From Candidatus Gastranaerophilales bacterium (lineage in GTDB: Bacteria > Cyanobacteriota > Vampirovibrionia > Gastranaerophilales > Gastranaerophilaceae): a stretch of DNA of 64,000 nt. Below, piece by piece: positions 51,962-60,730 of this stretch. The notes beneath the pieces are model-generated. The model did no database searches and was not told where the DNA came from. It saw nothing but the letters and a program-made list of their open reading frames with translations. Position 1 is the stretch's first letter; every line of letters begins with the position of its first letter. Where the stretch lies: the NCBI GenBank assembly GCA_944323425.1, contig CALUSL010000009.1, positions 1 to 64,000 on the forward strand, given 5' to 3'. The translations under genes and the position numbers were made by a program.

Positions 51962-54433
51962 TTATCCTCTTACTGCCTTTTTTAACACTCTGATAAACCC
52001 GAAAAGTTTGTAGTAAGTATTGTGTTCTTTTTTTACTTCTTTAACAAGAGGCACGCCAAACAGGTAAAACCATTTTTCGCCTTTTCGCATTGCTATTTTG
52101 AAAACCTGTATGCCTAAAAAGTACCACTTCTGCTTGGTTGGGAAGAAAGAGGGAGTATTAACAACTACAGGGCTATTCAATTCTTCTTCAATAGATTCTA
52201 TTATTTTTACTAAATATTTATTTTCTTTTTCATATAGAAGCATATCTTTTAAAAATTGCTCAGATTTTAACTTCTCTACATTTAATTTTTTGTCAACTTG
52301 TTCATAATCAATCTGCTCTTTTATCAATCTATCAATATCTTCTTCATTTTCCGCAAACCTATCTTCGATACCAAGTTGATTACACAAAGAAATTAGTCTT
52401 TCTTGTGCTTGTTCTTTTTTATTCAACAAAATAAATTGTTTTTTAAAGATAATTGCAAAACACAAACCATGATACGAGTCAGTAATTACCAAATCAGAAT
52501 GACAAATACCACTTAGCCAGTCATATATAGAGACGTCAGTATTAACTTTAAAATCTTCAGTTTTATGAAATCTTTTCCAGTATGGTTCACCATTATATAG
52601 TGATACTAAGTTTTTCATTGTATTAATTTTTGTCATCAAATTTTTCGGATATTGATCCTCATTGAATATAAACTTTACCGGATAATTAGTGTCATAAGTT
52701 TTTTTTGATTCATTAGCCAGTTTAATCCACTCAGATATATCTACCAGAAACACTGCATCAAGAACGTGTGTAGCGTCAACATCAAACAAAGAGCGGCAAA
52801 CATCAACCCCGCTTTCTTCTCTCACCCCAACAAAATCAAAACGTCGTGTTAATATTTTTCTTTTTTTGTAATCGCTACTGTTTTTTATTATTAAATTTGG
52901 TTTTTTATAGCAAAAACTTGTCGCATAGGAACCAATAACTTTAGATAACTTAACAAAGTTAAAATATGTATTATAAAAATCTTTAATTGTGTACATCTGG
53001 TGCCACATACAATCCGGTCCGACAATAAAAGTTTTAAAGAAATTATTAGTTTCTTTAAGTTCTTCTGTACTTCTATACAATTTTGTATGTGAAATATGTG
53101 CTAAAGAAAAGTTGTACAAATCACCAATGTCTGATGTAGGTTTAGTAAATTCCAACCATATATTAACGGGAGTATACCCTAAGTCTTTAATCTTTTTTTG
53201 CAGTGCATACGCCGTTAATACAGAGCCATAGTTATCCAGACTAAAAGAATAATTCAATACACCGACTCCGTCATTTTTATTCAAACATTCTTTTATTAAT
53301 TCGCATATAGAAACATAATCTCTATTGCGGTATCTCTCTAAGAAATAATCTCTGTAAGGATGGTTATAAGCTTTTTTATTAACCATATTGACTTTGGTAA
53401 TAAATTTGTCATCAACAGATTTAAACTTCGAAAAAGCATCACACACATTGCTTATAATCCTCTTTGCTTTTTCTGAATTTATAAGAAGCGCCGAAGTACC
53501 ATTGTTGTCATCAAGTGTTTTATCACAATTTTCAATACCCCAAAAGTCACCGATTGTAATATCAGCCTCCCTGGGCAATCCGTTAAACTGACAATCACAG
53601 CATGATTTGCGTATTAACATATTTTTCAAAAATCCGATAATATAGCTATTGTTCAAATCACCATTATAAAATACATTAGGCACAATAATGGATAAATCTT
53701 TTCCGTCAATCGTTAATGATGGATTGCGCCATCCAGTAGTTTTTTCCCTAAAATTGACATTCAAGACATCATCTGCATGACCATCCGTAATTTCATTCAA
53801 ATATTCTCTGAATACCTTCTGAGAAGGCGTACCATGACAGAGCAAATCGACTGTAATCAATTTTTCATAGTCTTTACCCAACACTGCATAGAGTCCAGCG
53901 ACCTGGCAGGGAGTTCCGGTAAAAAGTACATATTTATCCTGTTCCAGCAGCGTTTTAATTTCTTTATAACAATTATTTATATTACTCTGGACATATTTTG
54001 AACCACGAAGAGGAGCAAGGTCTTCCCAATTATCGACTATAACATGTTCACAAAAACCGCCCTGAACAATGCGTGCTCCGCAGACATACCCGCCTTTGTC
54101 CAAGATATATTTTGCCAGAGCAGAAAATGCTCCGCCTGACGAGCTATTCTTTCTCAATGTTTCATCTTTTATATAACCGCCATAAGCAATAGGAGCATCC
54201 AATCTTTCTGAGATTTCTTTTGTTTGCCCTAGATTTAACGCAGGACATTTTTTAGTGCATAAACCGCAATGAGTGCACTTTTCTTCATTAATTACAGGAT
54301 AAGCGAATCCATCTTTGTCCTCTTTAATCTCTATAGCACTTACAGGACAAACATTATAGCACGCCATACAATTTGTGCATTTATGTCGTAATACAACAGT
54401 ATTTAGTTCTTTTTCTGCTAAACAATTAGTCAT
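51962..54433 (-). CDS. FrhB/FdhB-type Fe-S flavoprotein fused to polysaccharide pyruvyl transferase
   Basis: 823 residues. Residues 15-75 hold two [4Fe-4S] sites (CTNCMACYNVCP and CTHCGLCTKKCP). An F420-hydrogenase-beta-type domain spans about 85-385, with SSGGAFSALAKYILDKGGYV and LFTGTPCQVAGLYAVLG. From about 390 a pyruvyl-transferase domain begins (GVGVLNYSFSLDNYGSVLTAY) and ends near 735. The C-terminal 70 residues have FYLFGVPLVKEV and YYKLFGFIRVLKK, echoing motifs on neighbouring glycan proteins. It may reduce and pyruvylate a sugar. Overlaps the PglD-like gene by 8 bases. Confidence 0.85.
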   Translation of the reverse strand: MTNCLAEKELNTVVLRHKCTNCMACYNVCPVSAIEIKEDKDGFAYPVINEEKCTHCGLCTKKCPALNLGQTKEISERLDAPIAYGGYIKDETLRKNSSSGGAFSALAKYILDKGGYVCGARIVQGGFCEHVIVDNWEDLAPLRGSKYVQSNINNCYKEIKTLLEQDKYVLFTGTPCQVAGLYAVLGKDYEKLITVDLLCHGTPSQKVFREYLNEITDGHADDVLNVNFREKTTGWRNPSLTIDGKDLSIIVPNVFYNGDLNNSYIIGFLKNMLIRKSCCDCQFNGLPREADITIGDFWGIENCDKTLDDNNGTSALLINSEKAKRIISNVCDAFSKFKSVDDKFITKVNMVNKKAYNHPYRDYFLERYRNRDYVSICELIKECLNKNDGVGVLNYSFSLDNYGSVLTAYALQKKIKDLGYTPVNIWLEFTKPTSDIGDLYNFSLAHISHTKLYRSTEELKETNNFFKTFIVGPDCMWHQMYTIKDFYNTYFNFVKLSKVIGSYATSFCYKKPNLIIKNSSDYKKRKILTRRFDFVGVREESGVDVCRSLFDVDATHVLDAVFLVDISEWIKLANESKKTYDTNYPVKFIFNEDQYPKNLMTKINTMKNLVSLYNGEPYWKRFHKTEDFKVNTDVSIYDWLSGICHSDLVITDSYHGLCFAIIFKKQFILLNKKEQAQERLISLCNQLGIEDRFAENEEDIDRLIKEQIDYEQVDKKLNVEKLKSEQFLKDMLLYEKENKYLVKIIESIEEELNSPVVVNTPSFFPTKQKWYFLGIQVFKIAMRKGEKWFYLFGVPLVKEVKKEHNTYYKLFGFIRVLKKAVRG

Positions 54434-55079
54434 TATTTTCCGTACTCCCTATTTTTAATGCAGGATTGCCTGCCATATAACAGTTGTTTCTACATCCTTT
54501 ATAAACTGCACTGAGTGGTGCAATTTTGTTGTTGTCTCCAATTTTTGCTTTCGGAAGAAGAATGGCATTAGCTCCGATTGTGTTCATATTACCGATTTTT
54601 ACGTTGCCGAGAGCTAGTGAACGCGGTCCGAAAAAATTGAAATCTCCTATTTCAGAATCATGTCCAATTATTATATTTCCGTTAAATACATTTCCGTCTC
54701 CAATTTTTATATCAACAGTACATATAAAAGGGTAACTAATAAAATTAGCTTCTCCTATTTGCAATGAATCAGGTAGCTCAACACCTTTTGCCAACAAAGT
54801 ATAGAATTTTAATCCCAATTTTTTTAAATCATTATAAATTTTTTTTCTTAAATCGGGATAAGCTGCACCTATAATGACAGAATCTTCTTGCGTAAACGCA
54901 AACTCATTGACTTCTCCTTTATACAAATGTTGATAAGACTTATAATCAACAGTATGTCCGTATCCGCCATGCCCGAGAAAACCGCCAAATTCAACACCTG
55001 ACGATGGTTGTAAATCCATCAAATGCATATAACATTCACGGGCAAAGCCGTTTCCGCCGACTATAAATACCCGTTTCAT
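54426..55079 (-). CDS. PglD/NeuD-family left-handed beta-helix acyltransferase
   Basis: 217 residues. N-terminal Rossmann-like domain KRVFIVGGNGFARECY, then hexapeptide repeats (about 105-200) such as IGDGNVFNGNIIIGHDSEIG and the catalytic-type His within IIIGHDSEIGDFN. PglD and NeuD acetylate amino sugars on nucleotide carriers. With ACPs in the same operon, a longer acyl donor is possible. It begins directly after the SDR-A stop. Confidence 0.88.
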   Translation of the reverse strand: MKRVFIVGGNGFARECYMHLMDLQPSSGVEFGGFLGHGGYGHTVDYKSYQHLYKGEVNEFAFTQEDSVIIGAAYPDLRKKIYNDLKKLGLKFYTLLAKGVELPDSLQIGEANFISYPFICTVDIKIGDGNVFNGNIIIGHDSEIGDFNFFGPRSLALGNVKIGNMNTIGANAILLPKAKIGDNNKIAPLSAVYKGCRNNCYMAGNPALKIGSTENND

Positions 55080-55817
55080 TTACATCTCGCTTCCACAATC
55101 AATTATGTAATTCTGCGCATTTATCCACTTGCTTTTGTCTGAAAGCAAAAATACAATAACATTCGCAACGTCAGATACATCTCCTAGACCCAAGGGATAC
55201 TTACCTTCTGCATATTGTCTTGACGTTTCATCAGCCATATCTGTTTGAATTAATGTCGGTGAAACTGTATTTGCCCTCATCCCCTGGGTTGCTATCTCTT
55301 TGGCAATAACTTTAAATGAAGCTATCAATGCTGCTTTTGAACCAGAGTATGAGGTCATACTAGGTGCACAACCTATTGCGCCCATGGATGCAATAGCAAC
55401 CATAGAAAAACCTTTACCTATATTATTCCGTTTGTCAACAATACCTTTGGCAAACATTACTGCTGCAAAATAATTTATATCAAAAATTCTTTTAATATCA
55501 TTGTACTCTACTGCGCGAAGCGGTTTTAAATCGCCAACACCAGCGCAATAAGCCATACCTGAAAATTTGCCGTACTTTGCTTTTAATGATTTTACGTATT
55601 CCGGTAGCTCTTCTATATTTTCAGCCAAATCCTTAACTTCTATATGAATATTCTCAGGAAACTTTGCATTTTCTTTTAATTCAATTAACTTGTCTTCACG
55701 TCTGGCTATAGCGACGACTGTGGCGCCAAGAGAATTTAAAGTCTCTGCCGTGCATCTGCCAATTCCGGAACTTGCACCTGTGACTATAAATATTTGTTCT
55801 TTGTTGAAGCTAATCAT
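55080..55817 (-). CDS. Short-chain dehydrogenase A
   Basis: 245 residues. TGASSGIGRCTAETL, AYCAGVGDL (the NNAG motif is changed to CAGV), active-site Ser in IASMGAIG region and YSGSKAALIASF, C-terminal WINAQNYIIDCGSEM. Intact, so active reductase is expected. It overlaps ACP-A by one base; with KAS III-A and ACP-A it completes one acyl-building module. Confidence 0.88.
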   Translation of the reverse strand: MISFNKEQIFIVTGASSGIGRCTAETLNSLGATVVAIARREDKLIELKENAKFPENIHIEVKDLAENIEELPEYVKSLKAKYGKFSGMAYCAGVGDLKPLRAVEYNDIKRIFDINYFAAVMFAKGIVDKRNNIGKGFSMVAIASMGAIGCAPSMTSYSGSKAALIASFKVIAKEIATQGMRANTVSPTLIQTDMADETSRQYAEGKYPLGLGDVSDVANVIVFLLSDKSKWINAQNYIIDCGSEM

Positions 55818-56044
55818 TATTGAACTCCATTTCCAGCCAATTTAATCAAGTCAGAGACCGTTGATACATTTTTCAAATCATTCAGTGAAAGTTTTACACC
55901 GAAATTTTTGTCATAATACGCCATAATAGCCATTTTTGATAAAGAATCCCATTCTTCATAATCTTCGAGATTATCGTTCTCTGCGCAAGGTTCTTCTCTC
56001 TGCAATATATCTTCTAATTCAACTAAAAAAACTGCTTTATCCAT
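55817..56044 (-). CDS. Acyl carrier protein A
   Basis: 75 residues. Attachment Ser in YEEWDSLSKMAIMAYYDKNF. Acidic and helical. Like ACP-B it is unlike housekeeping ACP and fits specialised acyl transfer. It overlaps KAS III-A by 8 bases and SDR-A by one base, so the three should be made together. Confidence 0.9.
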   Translation of the reverse strand: MDKAVFLVELEDILQREEPCAENDNLEDYEEWDSLSKMAIMAYYDKNFGVKLSLNDLKNVSTVSDLIKLAGNGVQ

Positions 56045-57224
56045 TTGTTTCTCCTTTTATTTTGCTTCTCCAATAATTTATATATTCTTCATTTGTTTTT
56101 ATATAGGATCCTTTTTTAAAGATTTGTAAATCAAAAATTTTGGTATCCTCCAAGTTTAAAAGTGAACTTACTGAAACTAAACCGTTTCCAAAAGCACAAC
56201 ATAAAATATTATCTTTCTTAATATCTTTGTCCAAAAGTGCAAGAGTTGTAGGAATAGAACACATTGTATTGTTTCCATAGTTTTCAAATGCACTATAAGG
56301 AACTTTTTTCTCATCCGTAGTATCAAAACCTGCAGCAGACGCAACAGCTTGTACAATCTGCTTGTTTGCCTGATGCAAACATACTGCGTTGATATTTTCC
56401 TTCTTTATATCTGTATATGCAAGAAGTTTCTTGATATTTTCAGGAACAAATTTAACCGTAAAATCGAAAACAGCTAAACCGTCTAAATAACCTGCCGTCA
56501 ACAAAACATCATTACCTGTCGGCATGGTTATTTTTTCTTTTCTGATTTTAGACAATAATTCCCAGTTTTCATCTTTGTGTAAGTTACATGCCAAAGAAAA
56601 TCTTGCACGCTGTCCTGTAAATGGTGAAACAATCGCTTCAAATCCTGAACTTTTGGTTTCTATACAATAATATGATTTAATTTCATTTTCAGAATATTCT
56701 AAAAGAGTAGCAGTACCTGCATCGCCAAATATCGGAGCAGAATTTCTATCAGCTATATCGATACCGACAGACGGAGTGTCGCCATTGAGCAGTAATATTC
56801 TTTTATGTATCCCGCATTCAATGAGATTACTTGCCATATAAAGACCATAAACCCAGCCAACGCAGCCTTGATTTATATCTGTAGCAATACATTCTTGTGC
56901 TAATCCTAATTTGTCATGAATAAAATAGGCGGTAGATGGTTCCATAACATCTGGCTGTTGAACGACAAAAATCAAAGCGTCTATGGTACTTCTGTCAAGA
57001 CCAGTGTTCTCAAATAATTTTTCAGCCGCATCTATTGCCAAATCAGCTGCAGTCGTAGTATCATCAACAACTCTCCGTTTCCAGAAGCCTACCATCTTTC
57101 GCATTCTGTCTATTTTTTTTACAGAATTTCCATAATATTCAGCTTCATCATATATGTTTATTTCTTTTTCCGGTACGACCGTAGTTATTGCTTTAACTTT
57201 TACATGTTTAAACTGTGACTTCAT
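56037..57224 (-). CDS. 3-Ketoacyl-ACP synthase III A (FabH-like)
   Basis: 395 residues. Cys nucleophile in ATDINQGCVGWVYGLYMA, His in VCLHQANKQIVQAVAS and Asn in ENYGNNTMCSIPTTLAL; triad complete. It is a divergent paralogue of KAS III B with the same overall length and the same opening style (VKAITTVVPEKEINIYDE against ITGIAAVVPENVINIDDE). The start overlaps the glycosyltransferase stop by 17 bases. Confidence 0.9.
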   Translation of the reverse strand: MKSQFKHVKVKAITTVVPEKEINIYDEAEYYGNSVKKIDRMRKMVGFWKRRVVDDTTTAADLAIDAAEKLFENTGLDRSTIDALIFVVQQPDVMEPSTAYFIHDKLGLAQECIATDINQGCVGWVYGLYMASNLIECGIHKRILLLNGDTPSVGIDIADRNSAPIFGDAGTATLLEYSENEIKSYYCIETKSSGFEAIVSPFTGQRARFSLACNLHKDENWELLSKIRKEKITMPTGNDVLLTAGYLDGLAVFDFTVKFVPENIKKLLAYTDIKKENINAVCLHQANKQIVQAVASAAGFDTTDEKKVPYSAFENYGNNTMCSIPTTLALLDKDIKKDNILCCAFGNGLVSVSSLLNLEDTKIFDLQIFKKGSYIKTNEEYINYWRSKIKGETNG

Positions 57225-58437
57225 TTAACGCTCCACTACTTTTTTCTGTGTCAGGATAATAATCGTATTGTCTCAGATAGAATCTCTTTATATTATCTTT
57301 ATATTCTTCTATATTATATATTTTCATAATCTGTTCTTTTTGTTTTTGGATTAAACTGTAGTATTCATCCGGATTTTCCTCGAAATACCTTATATCATCG
57401 ACTATTTTTTCACATAAATCTTCATAACTTTCATATATATTTCTGTATTTTAACCAGCTTTTATCCGGGAAAAATTTTTCATTATATACCGCGCCCCCTA
57501 AACTATTGACAAAAAGAGGATGTATAAGATATCCATCCATTCCCTCGCCAAAAGAAATTGTCATAAAACTTTTTGCGGTCAGTTCCATACATTGTGTAAA
57601 TGACATTCTATAAAAATAAATAATTTGATAATCGGGAAGCCTTTTTCTCAATATATTATTTACAAATTTTTCGACATTAAAATATAATGGTCTATCCGGA
57701 GAAATTATTATCTTTTTCTCCTTTGATTCAGATGATAAATAATCATAACGTAATAAATCTAAATTCACAGAAAATTTGTGCAAAGGGATTCCGAATTTAT
57801 TACAAATTTCCTGAGTTGAATAGCGATCATGGGCAGTCGTCTGAGTAATATTAGACGTAAGATTGCGCAAATTGTTTATTATTTTTACATCAGGCATTCG
57901 TTCAATTTGTTGGTTTACTATATTTATTTGTAAATTAGGAATACTTCTTAAAACATCCTTATCTTGTTCTGTTAATCTATTATAAAATGTTTCAGAACCA
58001 TCAAAAGGACTCATTATATTGACTTCCGGTATATGAAGTATTACCTGTTCTTTGTTTTTAATAACATCAATAATCTGTTCCCATCTGCATATATTCAAAT
58101 CATTCTCAAAATAATCATTATGTGCATAAGTATACTTTCCGGGCATTGTTGTTATTAAAACAGGAATTTCCGGCTCAAGTATTTTTTTTGAGTGTTCACA
58201 CAATGAAAACAAACTCATCTGACCACCGCACATTTTACAAATATCAACAACCACAAAAACTACAATTTTATTCGCATTTTTATAATTTGTTAAATCATAC
58301 AAATTCTGCTTTTTTATTGCCATTTCTGTTTCATGTTTGATAAAAGAATATTTCGTTTTTATTTTTATTCCAAAAATGGATAAAACTCTATGTTCGTTTT
58401 CATATTTAATAGAAAATAGATTTTTAAAAAGTTTCAT
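57208..58437 (-). CDS. Glycosyltransferase-like protein of the glycan locus
   Basis: 409 residues. It opens with LFKNLFSIKYENEHRVLSIF and GIKIKTK, a short motif also on the next protein. The body looks like a GT-B glycosyltransferase: IVVFVVVDICKMCGGQMSLF, a second domain with KKIIISPDRPLYFNVEKFV and FMTISFGEGMDGYLIHPLFV. No DxD motif stands out. No membrane segment. It begins one base after the radical-SAM gene and is the first intact gene of the array. Confidence 0.7.
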   Translation of the reverse strand: MKLFKNLFSIKYENEHRVLSIFGIKIKTKYSFIKHETEMAIKKQNLYDLTNYKNANKIVVFVVVDICKMCGGQMSLFSLCEHSKKILEPEIPVLITTMPGKYTYAHNDYFENDLNICRWEQIIDVIKNKEQVILHIPEVNIMSPFDGSETFYNRLTEQDKDVLRSIPNLQINIVNQQIERMPDVKIINNLRNLTSNITQTTAHDRYSTQEICNKFGIPLHKFSVNLDLLRYDYLSSESKEKKIIISPDRPLYFNVEKFVNNILRKRLPDYQIIYFYRMSFTQCMELTAKSFMTISFGEGMDGYLIHPLFVNSLGGAVYNEKFFPDKSWLKYRNIYESYEDLCEKIVDDIRYFEENPDEYYSLIQKQKEQIMKIYNIEEYKDNIKRFYLRQYDYYPDTEKSSGALNEVTV

Positions 58438-58989
58438 TTATTCCCACTCCGCTATTTCTTTTTTTGATTGATCCCATTTATAATATTTAAGTTCTTTGGT
58501 GTTGCAAAAACGGCAAAAATCTATAGGTTTATTTAATTTTTCAGCCAGTTCTTTGCCGGACAATTTGTAAAAATCAAAAGCTATAGGCATCGTTCCATTC
58601 TTTCCAAAGTATTGGTTATAATAGTATGAATAGCAAGCCGGGCAGGTGTATAGCTTTGAACGCCATAAATTTACACAATATTTACTCAAACAGTTATTAA
58701 AAGTCTCAACGATAGGAGAATCTCCTTTGATATTCGCCTGATTAAAAAACTGCGATGCTTTTATATCTGCAAATGTTTCTTTAGTGACAAGAGGAGAACA
58801 ATACCCGCAACCTTTACAATTCAAATTACAATGATCACAAAGATGCGTCTCAAGATATGGAATATAACCTTTATTTTTACTTAAATTAGACTTAATTTTT
58901 AATCCACAAATACGTATAACTTTATATTTTTTATTATTCTTATATTCATTCTTAATTGAAAAAACTTTTTCCAACAACTTCTCACCCAT
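58438..58989 (-). CDS. Shortened radical-SAM protein
   Basis: 183 residues. It opens with KVFSIKNEYKNNKKYKVIRI and CGLKIKS, then ETHLCDHCNLNCKGCGYCSP with the CxxxCxxC site for a [4Fe-4S] radical-SAM cluster. The C-terminal part LYTCPACYSYYYNQYFGKNG and CRFCNTKELKYYKWD looks like the end of a longer (about 320 residue) radical-SAM family. The central GGEP-type SAM-binding portion is missing between TFADIK and ASQFFNQ, about 130-150 residues. It is in frame, so an internal deletion or a natural short form. GAGG precedes the ATG. Confidence 0.7.
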   Translation of the reverse strand: MGEKLLEKVFSIKNEYKNNKKYKVIRICGLKIKSNLSKNKGYIPYLETHLCDHCNLNCKGCGYCSPLVTKETFADIKASQFFNQANIKGDSPIVETFNNCLSKYCVNLWRSKLYTCPACYSYYYNQYFGKNGTMPIAFDFYKLSGKELAEKLNKPIDFCRFCNTKELKYYKWDQSKKEIAEWE

Positions 58990-59374
58990 TTTTTCCTCTT
59001 TCTTAATTCAAAACAATTATTTAAATTTATAAAAATAATCTAGTCCATAATCTAATTAAAGCAACATCATCTTAAAAAACCTCACAAAATAAGACTATGC
59101 TACTTGTACAGTAACCTGCAGAAACTCCAAATGTCCATTACCCGATTGTCTATAAAGAAATTTTGCATTTCCAACATCTAATAAAAATCCTCTTTTGTAA
59201 CTAAATAACACTTATGGTGTTAATAATACAACAAAGAATTTAAAATCGCACACGGTTTATACCAATCTTTACAATTAGTAAAAATGCCAGCAAAAAGTCC
59301 AAAATTAACATCGACAAACAGACCTCAAAAGTCTAGATAACAGCAATAAATGAGAAAAGATTATAACAAACAAA
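58990..59374 (-). promoter_or_regulatory. Upstream region of the 17-gene array
   Basis: About 385 bases without a gene. On the minus strand TTGCTT followed after 16 bases by TAGATT (about 59072-59045) is a weak promoter candidate for the array. I see no operator, riboswitch or RNA gene here. Confidence 0.3.
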
Positions 59375-59405
59375 AACGCCGATATATACATTTAATATCG
59401 GCGTT
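59375..59405 (-). terminator. Terminator of the iron alcohol dehydrogenase gene
   Basis: An 11 bp perfect stem (59375-59385 with 59395-59405), a 9-base loop, and TTTTTG on the minus strand. It isolates the dehydrogenase from the acyl-glycan array downstream. Confidence 0.92.
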
Positions 59406-59423
59406 CGTCGCTATAACAAAAAT

Positions 59424-60638
59424 TTATTTGTTGTAAGGAGTCATTGACTCTTCATAAATAGTTTTAACAACATCTTTCGTAGCTTCATTCGGAGCAAGGC
59501 TCAACAACAAATCGAGAGACGGAGTTGTGAAGCAGAGGTCAACGAGCTTGTCAACATCACCATCACAGAATCCGTCATCCGCAAGTTTCTGAGTTACGCC
59601 GACCTCGAAAAGCCATTTTTCAACGAGTTTTGCAGCTTTTTCAGCTTCATCCGGAGTACCCTGTAAACCAGGCGCAATCGGTTCAAGAATATCTGCAAGC
59701 GTTGCAGCTTTATCAGCGTATATAGCCTTAATCACAGCAGGTAAGAGCATAGCCAGACCTAAACCATGAGACAATTCGGGTTTTACAGCACTCAAAGGAT
59801 GTTCAAGAGCATGAGTATAATGCAGCATACCATTGTCAAAACCTACACCGCCAAGCAACGATGCATAAAGAAGATAATATCTCGGTTCAGGATCTTCGAG
59901 ATTTTCGAGAGCCTTTGGTAGATATTTTGCAACAAGCCTGATTGTTTCTTTTGCGAGAGTAACAGCATAAGGAGAAGCGACTTTTGAAGTTGCACCTTCT
60001 ATTACATGGTTTACAGCATCTATAGATGTATACATAGTCTGATTTTTAGACAATTTTGTCATTAATTGAGGATCATCAATTGAATATGAAGGATAAATGC
60101 AATCATAAGCAATTGCCGGTTTGAAATTCTTTTCGAGCAATGTTGCAACAGCAAATCTGTTTACTTCTGTACCCGTACCGTGGGTTAAATTGATTGCAAC
60201 GATAGGTGCTGCTTTTTCTGCAGGAAATTTCCATTCATAGAGTTCAGCAGCCGTTTTTTCCGGATATTCCATAAGAATTGCAACACTTTTTCCAGTATCA
60301 ATAGGAGATCCGCCACCAATAGCAATAACTGCCTTTGCGCCGAATTCCTTAGCCATTGAAGTAGCTTCATCGATAGCAGCCGTGGTCGGATTCGGAGTAA
60401 CTTTTGCGTAATTGATATAACCAATACCATTGTTATTCAAAGCTTTTTCAACATAATCCCAAGCACCTGTTACCTTATATGCATTTTTACCGCTTATTAC
60501 TATAACCTTATCAATACCTTTTTTCTTTAAATCTGCTGCAATATCTTCAATTTTAGCTATTGCACCGACGCCGAAAAATACATTAGTTTTAACTCTGATT
60601 TCCTGAATCTGGTTAATGTTCACATCTTTTTCCCACAT
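59424..60638 (-). CDS. Iron-dependent (type III) alcohol dehydrogenase
   Basis: 404 residues. NAD site IGGGSPIDTGKS, HGTGTEVNRFAV, and metal ligands in SIDAVNHVIEG and MLHYTHALEHPLSAVKPELSH plus GLGLAMLLPAV. Full length. Family members interconvert short alcohols and aldehydes in fermentation. AAAGGA precedes the ATG, and AT-rich promoter sequence lies at about 60660-60700. Separated from the acyl array by a terminator, so any link to LuxC aldehydes is speculative. Confidence 0.95.
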   Translation of the reverse strand: MWEKDVNINQIQEIRVKTNVFFGVGAIAKIEDIAADLKKKGIDKVIVISGKNAYKVTGAWDYVEKALNNNGIGYINYAKVTPNPTTAAIDEATSMAKEFGAKAVIAIGGGSPIDTGKSVAILMEYPEKTAAELYEWKFPAEKAAPIVAINLTHGTGTEVNRFAVATLLEKNFKPAIAYDCIYPSYSIDDPQLMTKLSKNQTMYTSIDAVNHVIEGATSKVASPYAVTLAKETIRLVAKYLPKALENLEDPEPRYYLLYASLLGGVGFDNGMLHYTHALEHPLSAVKPELSHGLGLAMLLPAVIKAIYADKAATLADILEPIAPGLQGTPDEAEKAAKLVEKWLFEVGVTQKLADDGFCDGDVDKLVDLCFTTPSLDLLLSLAPNEATKDVVKTIYEESMTPYNK

Positions 60639-60730
60639 AATCAGTTCCTTTCTTTTTCTACCCGATAATATAATACAACATTTTTTGTATTTTAGTTAAA
60701 AAAATTATGCTTTAAACCCGTATATTTTTA

